Origin: Methylobacterium haplocladii
GTDB lineage: Bacteria; Pseudomonadota; Alphaproteobacteria; Rhizobiales; Beijerinckiaceae
Direction of reading: 5' to 3'
Length of the DNA: 64,000 nucleotides
Assembly (NCBI RefSeq): GCF_007992175.1
Contig: NZ_BJZT01000003.1
Coordinates: 1 to 64,000 of the forward strand
Part shown: positions 15,220 through 21,664 of the stretch, piece after piece
Layout: each line of letters starts with the position of its first letter
Numbering within the stretch: the first letter of the stretch is position 1
Made by a program: the position numbers and the translations under genes
The notes under the pieces: model-generated
The model's input: the letters and a program-made list of their open reading frames with translations, nothing else
Told to the model about the DNA's origin: nothing
Database searches by the model: none

Positions 15220-17154
15220 ATGCCAAGAGACGACCTCGCATTCTTCCGCCACGACATCGAAGACGAGCTGGCATCCTCCTCGGGCCGGTCCGGCATCCGC
15301 AGGCCGGCTCTGGAAACCCTTGCGGCCTTCGCCCTGGAAGACGCGGTACCGTCGGCGCTTCGCCGTCGCCTGGCGCGCTCGGGTTCCTTCGCCCTGGTGA
15401 TCGAGGTGCCGTCGGGCGACTGGGTCGAACCTGTCGCCAAGGCCAGCGCCGAGCTGGCGTCGTGGACGTATTCGTTCGCGCGATCCGGGTCCGCACGGAC
15501 GGAAGACAGACCGGAACGCGGCAACGACAAGGTCGCGGAGACCCTCGCCCGCGGCGGCAGGGTGGTCGGCGTGTCCCAGGCTCCCGAGCGCCTGCTTCCT
15601 GCGACGCTCGTTTCCGTCGCCGACGTTCGCATCCGTATCGGCCAACCGTCGAATGCCGTCGTCGCCCGCGTCATCCGGAGCGCCACCGGCGGCCGCCTTG
15701 GCCCCATGCCGCCACGCATCGCGGCGGGCCTGACCTATTGGGAACTCTGCGCTGCGGTCAGGGGCTCGCCCGGCACCATCGTCGATCGCCTCGCCGCGCT
15801 CGGGAACGCAAAGTCGGAGGCCGATCCGGGCGTCGCCGGCGCGCCGGCCTTCGGCGATCTCGTGGGCTACGGCGCCGCCCACGACTGGGGACTCCGTTTC
15901 CTCGACGACTTGGAGGCCTGGAGGCGGGACGAAATCCCGTTCGACCGCATCGACCGCGCGGTCGTGTTCGGGTCGGAGCCGGGACTGGGAAAGTCAAGCT
16001 ACGTCCGCGCATTGGCCAGGGCCGCCCGGCTGCCGCTGTCGGTCAGTTCCGTCTCGACCTGGTTCACGCAATCGAGCGGCTACCTCGACGGCGTCCTGCG
16101 CCAGATCGACGGGGTGTTCGAGAACGCCGCTTCACGCTCGCCATCGATTTTATTCCTAGACGAGATTGACAGTATACCGGATAGAAACACCCTGGATAGC
16201 CGAGCTAGAGAGTGGTGGAATACAGTAGTAACGCACATACTTTTGACTATTGATCGGGTTATGTCAGAGCCTTCTATCAATCTTTGTATCGTCGGCGCGA
16301 CGAACTATGCTGACAGGCTGGACGCCGCGCTCGTCAGGCCGGGGCGGCTGAACCGCGTGATCTTCATCGGCCCGCCGTCGGCGGCCGATCTGTCCGTGAT
16401 CGCCCGGCAGCACCTGGGCGACGACCTTGCCGGGCTCGACCTCGCCGTCTTCGGCGAGATCGCCTTCGGCGCCACCGGCGCCCAGGTCGCGGGCTGGGTC
16501 AAAGACGCGCGCACGGCGGCCCGAGCCGCCGGACGCCCCCTCCTGCTCGACGACCTCCTGCAAGCGGCCGCTCCCCCGGATACCCGGCCCCATGGTGTAA
16601 GATGGCGATGCGCGCTGCACGAGGCCGGTCATGCCGTCAGCGTCGAGATCCTCGGGACCGGGCATATCAAGCAAGTCGATATCGTCGCCCGGGCGTCGAA
16701 CGGCGGCGCCACCGCAATCGTCCCGAACGAGACCTCGATGCCGCTGAAGGACGACCTGGAGCGGCTGGTCGTGTCTTTGCTGTGCGGACGCGCCGCGGAA
16801 TTGGTGTTCCTGCGGGAGGCGTGCGGCGGCTCCGGCGGCGCGCGAGACTCCGATCTTGCCCGCGCAACAGCGCTTGTCGCCGGCGTCCATGGCTCCTTCG
16901 GCCTTGGAGGCAGCCTCGCCTACCTCGGCACGATGGACGACTTCGCCCGGGGGTTGCGTAACGACGGTGCCGCGCGGGCGGCGGTCGAGACCGACCTTGC
17001 CCGGCTCCAAGGCGAGGCCGTCAAGCTGATCGAGCATCACGCGGTTTCCGTGCGTACCGTCGCCGAGCGCCTGATCGCGCATCGCGTGGTCTCTGGCGAC
17101 ACGTTGAGGGCCATCCTGGCCGGATCGGATGCAGCCGGGGAGTGCCGCCCATGA
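15220..17154 (+). CDS. FtsH-like AAA+ zinc protease without membrane anchor
   Basis: A 644-residue protein from the ATG at 15220. Residues 1-220 are a unique domain with no transmembrane helix. The AAA+ module follows: Walker A GSEPGLGKSS (251-260), Walker B ILFLDEID (310-317), sensor 1 VGATNYADRLD and the arginine-finger stretch VRPGRLNR. A C-terminal M41 peptidase domain has the zinc motif HEAGH (467-471), the GRAAELVF helix, and D545 in SDLARAT as the likely third ligand. FtsH itself is membrane-bound; this form should be soluble. A low-GC stretch (16141-16290) covers Walker B to just before sensor 1. The last four bases overlap the next start codon, so the two products are translationally coupled. 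Confidence 0.88.
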   Translation: MPRDDLAFFRHDIEDELASSSGRSGIRRPALETLAAFALEDAVPSALRRRLARSGSFALVIEVPSGDWVEPVAKASAELASWTYSFARSGSARTEDRPERGNDKVAETLARGGRVVGVSQAPERLLPATLVSVADVRIRIGQPSNAVVARVIRSATGGRLGPMPPRIAAGLTYWELCAAVRGSPGTIVDRLAALGNAKSEADPGVAGAPAFGDLVGYGAAHDWGLRFLDDLEAWRRDEIPFDRIDRAVVFGSEPGLGKSSYVRALARAARLPLSVSSVSTWFTQSSGYLDGVLRQIDGVFENAASRSPSILFLDEIDSIPDRNTLDSRAREWWNTVVTHILLTIDRVMSEPSINLCIVGATNYADRLDAALVRPGRLNRVIFIGPPSAADLSVIARQHLGDDLAGLDLAVFGEIAFGATGAQVAGWVKDARTAARAAGRPLLLDDLLQAAAPPDTRPHGVRWRCALHEAGHAVSVEILGTGHIKQVDIVARASNGGATAIVPNETSMPLKDDLERLVVSLLCGRAAELVFLREACGGSGGARDSDLARATALVAGVHGSFGLGGSLAYLGTMDDFARGLRNDGAARAAVETDLARLQGEAVKLIEHHAVSVRTVAERLIAHRVVSGDTLRAILAGSDAAGECRP

Positions 17155-18089
17155 AGGGTCGCTTCGCATGCGCCACGGTAGGTCTCGACCGCGCAGACGC
17201 TGTCGTACCGAAGCATTCCGCACGGGGCGGCCTCCGGATCTGGGTCATGTCCGACATGCGGATCGACCGCAGGCCCCTCGCCATGCCCGATCCGCTCCCG
17301 GATTTCGACGCGTTCGTCGTCGCCGGCAACGTCTGTCCCGGCCTCGATGCGTCGCTGCGCTGGCTCGCCGACGCCCTCGACGGTCGCCAGGGCCGGCGTC
17401 CGGTGGTGCTAGTTCCCGGCAACGTCGAGTTCTGGGACGGACGGCCGAAGGACGAGAGCCTCCGGCGATGCCGCATCCTCGCCGAGGATCTCGGCATCAC
17501 CTTGCTGTCGGACACGGCGCTCAGGGTGGAGGACGGGAATGGTTCGGGCGTCCACTTCGTCGGGAGCACGCTCTGGACCGACTGGGCGTTGCACGGTCGC
17601 AAGGCCGCGACCCTGGCGCGCGGATATGCGCGCCACCACCACCGCGACAACGGCAGGATCGCGGTGGCCGAAGGCGTGCCCTACCGGCCCCACGACGCAG
17701 CGGGCGCTCATGCTCGGTCGCGCGCCTTCATCGAGGACGTACTGCTCTCGATCAAGGTAACCGCGCAAGGCTTCGGCCTGTCCCCGACGGCCCTCGTGGA
17801 GGACGTGCGGCCGGGTGATCGCGCCGTCGTCGTGACCCACCACGCGCCGAGCCGCGCCAGCCTGTGTTCGCGATTGTCACCCGATGCCTGCGAACCGTGG
17901 ATCTCGGCGGCATGCGCGTCGGACGTCGAGGACGTCATGAGGATGTGGGCCGCGCCCGCGGCCTGGATCCACGGGCACGTGCTGAGTCCAGCGGATTACG
18001 CGGTCGGACGATGCCGCGTGGTCGCGAACCCGCGTCCGCGGACCATCGGCACCGATACCTTCGACCCCGCTTTCGTCGTGGAGGTTTGA
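17151..18089 (+). CDS. Metallophosphoesterase paralog with degraded active site
   Basis: A 312-residue protein; the ATG at 17151 overlaps the protease stop (ATGA) and has GGGGAG about 8 bp upstream. It aligns over its length with the phosphoesterase at 14333-15133 (shared VVLVxGN, STLWTDW, RAFIEDVLL, VVVTHHAPSRAS and VVANPR blocks). The metal ligands are largely lost: SDLHLD became SDMRID, GDIGQG became GNVCPG, GNHEF became GNVEF, and HGHTH became HGHVL; only the THHAPS motif is kept. It is probably inactive and may act as a regulator, partner or substrate receptor for the protease or for the active paralog. Confidence 0.85.
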   Translation: MKGRFACATVGLDRADAVVPKHSARGGLRIWVMSDMRIDRRPLAMPDPLPDFDAFVVAGNVCPGLDASLRWLADALDGRQGRRPVVLVPGNVEFWDGRPKDESLRRCRILAEDLGITLLSDTALRVEDGNGSGVHFVGSTLWTDWALHGRKAATLARGYARHHHRDNGRIAVAEGVPYRPHDAAGAHARSRAFIEDVLLSIKVTAQGFGLSPTALVEDVRPGDRAVVVTHHAPSRASLCSRLSPDACEPWISAACASDVEDVMRMWAAPAAWIHGHVLSPADYAVGRCRVVANPRPRTIGTDTFDPAFVVEV

Positions 18090-18091
18090 TC

Positions 18092-18982
18092 TTGGAAACG
18101 TCCAACCAATGCACGCTGCCCTTCGTGACGCCGGCGCCGCCGGTGAACCGTTCCGACAGGCCCCGGCCGACGCCCGCGCGACTCCCGCATGGCTCCCCCT
18201 CGAACGAACCGCCCCGAAGGCTCCTGGTGCTGGATATCGAGACGGTGCCGGATGACGTCATGCCGGCGGATTGGCCCCCGGACAGGTTCCCGAAATGCGC
18301 CTGGCACAGGATCGTGGCGATCTCCTTCGTCGAAGCGGAGATCCGCCGGGACAAGACAACCGGGCTTGAGGAATACCACCTGGCGGCGTGTCGCAGCGGC
18401 GGCGCGGAGGGCTGGGACGAGGGACGCCTGTTGAGGGCGTTCTGGAAGTTCTTCGACGAGGGGGACTTCCGCGTCGTCACCTGGAACGGAAGGAGCTTCG
18501 ACATGCCGACGATCGTCGCGCGCTCGATGATGCACGGCATCTCGGCGGCGGCCTGGTACCGTCGCGGGACCAAGTGGGCGGGGTACGCCAATCGGTACGC
18601 GCCGGACTGGCATACCGACCTGATGGACATGATGGCCGATTTCGGCGCGACCCAGCGGCTGACGCTGGAGGAGGCCGCGACCCTGCTCGGGCTGCCTGGC
18701 AAGCTGGGCGAGCATGGCAGCCGGGTCGCGGCGATGGTCGCGGATGGCCAGACGGGCCGGGTGCGCGACTATTGCGAGACCGACTGCTTGAACTTGGCGG
18801 TGCTGTACGTCCGCTACGCGTTCCTGACCGGGAGGACCGGCCCGGAAGCCCACGACCGGTTCGTCGCGGGACTCATGGCATACCTCGAACGCGAACGGCC
18901 CGAACGCCCCCACCTCGGCCGCTTTTTGGACGGTTGGCGCGACAACGCCGAGCGGCGACCGCCGCTTGTGGCAATGCGGTAG
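18092..18982 (+). CDS. PolB-type 3'-5' exonuclease
   Basis: A 296-residue protein with a TTG start 2 bp after the previous stop and GGAGG 7 bp before it. After a 40-residue Pro-rich leader the DnaQ-fold motifs appear: Exo I LVLDIETVPDD (D48, E50), Exo II VVTWNGRSFDMP, and Exo III VRDYCETDCLNL. This is the pattern of the predicted PolB-related 3'-5' exonucleases (DNA_pol_B_exo2). The catalytic acids are all present, so nuclease activity on DNA or RNA ends is likely. It is the last gene of the cassette and belongs to the same translational unit as the protease and pseudo-phosphoesterase. Confidence 0.88.
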   Translation: METSNQCTLPFVTPAPPVNRSDRPRPTPARLPHGSPSNEPPRRLLVLDIETVPDDVMPADWPPDRFPKCAWHRIVAISFVEAEIRRDKTTGLEEYHLAACRSGGAEGWDEGRLLRAFWKFFDEGDFRVVTWNGRSFDMPTIVARSMMHGISAAAWYRRGTKWAGYANRYAPDWHTDLMDMMADFGATQRLTLEEAATLLGLPGKLGEHGSRVAAMVADGQTGRVRDYCETDCLNLAVLYVRYAFLTGRTGPEAHDRFVAGLMAYLERERPERPHLGRFLDGWRDNAERRPPLVAMR

Positions 18983-19030
18983 TGAGGCGGCCAAACGGAC
19001 CCCTCGGGTCGAATTCGGTAGCGGATATCC

Positions 19031-19070
19031 TGGGACTTAATCGACGCCCGATTGGGACTTGATGGGACTT
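19031..19070. repeat. Three direct repeats TGGGACTT beside tRNA-Ala
   Basis: TGGGACTT occurs at 19031, 19053 and 19063 (steps of 22 and 10 bp), between the last cassette gene and the 3' end of tRNA-Ala. An inverted repeat GGTTTT/AAAACC (19111-19132) lies between them and the tRNA. Repeats of this size at a tRNA 3' end are what integrase or excisionase arm sites look like, so this may be the attachment end of an integrated element. Confidence 0.45.
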
Positions 19071-19132
19071 ATCCGAAAATCCCGCCGACCTATCGCCCTG
19101 CGCGGCAACAGGTTTTCCGTTCGCGAAAAACC

Positions 19133-19208
19133 TGGTGGAGCTGAGCGGGATCGAACCGCTGACCTCCGCAGTGCGATTGCGGCGCTCTCCCATCTGAGCT
19201 ACAGCCCC
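19133..19208 (-). tRNA. tRNA-Ala (anticodon CGC)
   Basis: A 76-nt cloverleaf on the minus strand, including an encoded CCA at 19135-19133. The acceptor stem GGGGCTG/CAGCTCC contains the G3:U70 pair that identifies tRNA-Ala. The anticodon stem CCGCA/TGCGG encloses the loop ATCGCAC, giving anticodon CGC for GCG codons. The T-loop is TTCGATC. Its 3' end points towards the accessory cassette, the orientation used by integrating elements. Confidence 0.96.
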
Positions 19209-19327
19209 GTCGAGGTGCCGGCGTTGTAAGCTTGGGCGCCTCGCCCTGTCAATTGCCGCAAGAGCCCCTGGCCGCCCTCCGGCGTTGCTATCGCGGGTGT
19301 GCGGGTGCGCGGAACAGCAAGCCCCGG

Positions 19328-19618
19328 ATGAACGCTCTTCTCTGGCTCTTCAACACTCTCATCCAGCTCTACATCTACATCCTGATCGCGAGCGCCGTAC
19401 TGAGTTGGCTCATCGCGTTCAACGTCGTGAACGTGCGCAGTCCGGTGGTCTCCCAGATCGGCGACTTCCTGTATCGCGTCACCGAGCCGGTGCTGCGGCC
19501 GATCCGCAACCTACTGCCCAATCTCGGCGGTGTGGACGTCTCGCCGGTCATCCTCATCCTGCTGCTGCTGTTCGTGCAAAAGCTGGTGACCGACCTCGTG
19601 ATCCAGGTCGCCTACTGA
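19328..19618 (+). CDS. yggT: YggT family membrane protein
   Basis: A 96-residue integral membrane protein with two hydrophobic segments (about 4-28 and 68-90) separated by the conserved loop VTEPVLRPIRNLLPNLGG, which is diagnostic for YggT/Ycf19. These proteins are linked to osmotic or envelope homeostasis and, in chloroplasts, to photosystem assembly; their molecular function is not settled. First chromosomal gene right of the tRNA, and 64 bp before the MaoC-type gene on the same strand. Confidence 0.9.
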   Translation: MNALLWLFNTLIQLYIYILIASAVLSWLIAFNVVNVRSPVVSQIGDFLYRVTEPVLRPIRNLLPNLGGVDVSPVILILLLLFVQKLVTDLVIQVAY

Positions 19619-19682
19619 TCCCTGGCATCGGCCCATTCTCCCGCCCTGCGCGGCCCAAGGCATTTCCGGAACGAAAGACCGC

Positions 19683-20729
19683 ATGAAGACCAATCCCGGC
19701 CGCTTCTTCGAGGATTTCCGCCTCGGCGAGACCATCCGCCACGCGACGCCCCGCACGGTCACCACCGGTGACGTGGCACTCTACACGGCGCTCTACGGCC
19801 CGCGCTTCGCCGTGCAGTCCTCGGACGCCTTCGCCAAGGCGATCGGCTATCCGGCGAGCCCGCTCGACGACCTGCTCACCTTCCACGTCGTCTTCGGCAA
19901 GACGGTGCCGGACATCTCGCTGAACGCGCTGGCCAATCTCGGCTATGCCGAGGGCGGCTTCCACCGGCCGGTCTATCCGGGCGAGACGCTCTCGACGGTG
20001 TCCGAGGTGATCGGCCTCAAGGAAAGCTCCAACAAGCAGACCGGCGTGGTCTACGTGCGCTCCACCGGCTCGGACTCGGCAGGGAAGACCGTGCTGAGCT
20101 ATTGCCGCTGGGTGCTGGTCCGCAAGCGCGACCCCGAGGCGAAGATCGCCGAGGAGCGCGTGCCGGATCTCGCCAAGGTGGTCGACCCGGCCGACCTCGC
20201 GCATTCGCTGCCGCCGCTGTCGCCCGAGGCCTACGATCTCGCGCTGGCCGGCAGCCCGCACAAGTTCGCCGATTACGCGGCCGGTGAGCGCATCGACCAC
20301 GTCGACGGCATGACCGTCGAGGAGGCCGAGCACCAGATCGCCACCCGCCTGTTCCAGAACACCGCCAAGGTCCACTTCGACGCCCATGCGGTGAAGGAGA
20401 CCCGGTTCGGCCGGCGCCTGATCTATGGCGGGCATGTCATCTCGCTCGCCCGCGCGCTGAGCTTCAACGGCCTCGCCAACGCCTTCGCGCTCGCCGGCAT
20501 CAATGCCGGTCGCCACGTAGCGCCGCTGTTTGCCGGCGACACCGTCTATGCCTGGAGCGAGGTGCTGGAGACGGCCGAGCTGCCCGGCCGCAGCGACATC
20601 GGCGCGCTGCGCCTGCGCACTGTCGCCACCAAGAACCAGCCCTGCGGCAACTACCCCGACCGTCAGGGCGACGGCTACGACCCGGCCGTGATCCTCGACC
20701 TCGACTACTGGGCCTTCATGCCGCGCTAA
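19683..20729 (+). CDS. mcd: Mesaconyl-CoA hydratase (MaoC-type, two hotdog domains)
   Basis: A 348-residue double-hotdog protein. It matches, from memory, the mesaconyl-CoA hydratase of the ethylmalonyl-CoA pathway (called mch in Rhodobacter and mcd in Methylobacterium), which turns mesaconyl-CoA into beta-methylmalyl-CoA during C1 and C2 growth. The N-terminus MKTNPGRFFEDFRLGETI and the block YPGETLSTVSEVIGLKES are characteristic, as is the length of about 345. The stop codon overlaps that of the convergent permease gene. A generic MaoC hydratase is the alternative. Confidence 0.82.
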   Translation: MKTNPGRFFEDFRLGETIRHATPRTVTTGDVALYTALYGPRFAVQSSDAFAKAIGYPASPLDDLLTFHVVFGKTVPDISLNALANLGYAEGGFHRPVYPGETLSTVSEVIGLKESSNKQTGVVYVRSTGSDSAGKTVLSYCRWVLVRKRDPEAKIAEERVPDLAKVVDPADLAHSLPPLSPEAYDLALAGSPHKFADYAAGERIDHVDGMTVEEAEHQIATRLFQNTAKVHFDAHAVKETRFGRRLIYGGHVISLARALSFNGLANAFALAGINAGRHVAPLFAGDTVYAWSEVLETAELPGRSDIGALRLRTVATKNQPCGNYPDRQGDGYDPAVILDLDYWAFMPR

Positions 20730-21526
20730 AATCCGAGAAAACCGAGCACGGCGCGCCTGAGCGGGTTCGCTGGGTCGGAGAGCAGGCGCACCGCCATCGC
20801 GCAGGCGATGACGACGAGGAGCGGGCGGATCAGGCGGGCGCCGAGCTTCACGGCCAGCGCCGACCCCGCCTGCGCCCCGATGAAAGCCCCGAGCGCCATG
20901 GCGAGGCCCACCGGCCAGACCACGACGCCCTGCGCTGCGAACAGCGCGAGGCTGCCGAGATTGCTCGCCGCGTTGGAGAGCTTGGTGTGGGCGGTGGCGC
21001 GCACTACGCCGAGCCCGAGCAGCGTCACGAACCCGATCATGTAGAACGAGCCCGCGCCCGGCCCGAAGACGCCGTCGTAGAATCCGACGGCGGGCGCCAG
21101 CGTCATCGCGAACTGTTTCGGCGTGATCCGCGCCGTCGCATCCTCGTTGCTGATGCGGCGCGCGGTCGCGAAATACAGCGCGATCCCGACGAGCAGCACC
21201 GGTACCATGGCGTCGAGGGCGCTTTTCGGCAGCAGACTCACGCAGAGCGCGCCGACGACCGAAGCGCCGCCGGCCGCGAGTGCGGCCGGAATAGCCTCCG
21301 GCCAGCGGATCAGGCCCCGGCGCGCGAAGGCGATGCTGGCGGAGACCGAGCCGCCGCTGCTCTGGAGCTTGTTGGTGGCGATGGCACTGACGGGATCGAA
21401 CCCTGCGAGCAGGAGCGCCGGAAGCGTCAGCAGGCCCCCGCCCCCGGCGATGGCATCGAAGCACCCTGCCACCACGGCGACTCCGAAAAGGCCAGCGAGC
21501 GTGCCGGCATCGACTCCGCCGATCAT
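20726..21526 (-). CDS. TSUP family permease (TauE/SafE/YfcA-like)
   Basis: A 266-residue protein with about eight membrane helices. The N-terminal glycine-rich motif DAIAGGGGLLTLPALLLAG and its half-repeat GVFGPGAGSFYMIGF are the typical inverted repeats of TSUP permeases, which export sulfite, sulfoacetate or related organic anions. The KLQSSGGS loop is close to the YfcA subgroup. It converges on the hydratase gene with overlapping stop codons. Substrate unknown. Confidence 0.88.
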   Translation of the reverse strand: MIGGVDAGTLAGLFGVAVVAGCFDAIAGGGGLLTLPALLLAGFDPVSAIATNKLQSSGGSVSASIAFARRGLIRWPEAIPAALAAGGASVVGALCVSLLPKSALDAMVPVLLVGIALYFATARRISNEDATARITPKQFAMTLAPAVGFYDGVFGPGAGSFYMIGFVTLLGLGVVRATAHTKLSNAASNLGSLALFAAQGVVVWPVGLAMALGAFIGAQAGSALAVKLGARLIRPLLVVIACAMAVRLLSDPANPLRRAVLGFLGF

Positions 21527-21664
21527 GCGGGGAGCCGATCGACTGTCTGGACTGGGGTCACGGGGATCGAGGCTCCGCGCCGGGATGGCGCGCGAGCTGT
21601 AACCCAGGCGGTATCACCAGGGAACGCGGCCGTGGATCGGTCCGCTCTCACCGCCTCCGCCGTA

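Noticed and set aside
16168-16200. TTGACA inside the low-GC patch of the protease gene as an internal promoter
   Set aside because: No acceptable -10 element at 16-19 bp, and the sequence encodes conserved AAA+ residues around Walker B.
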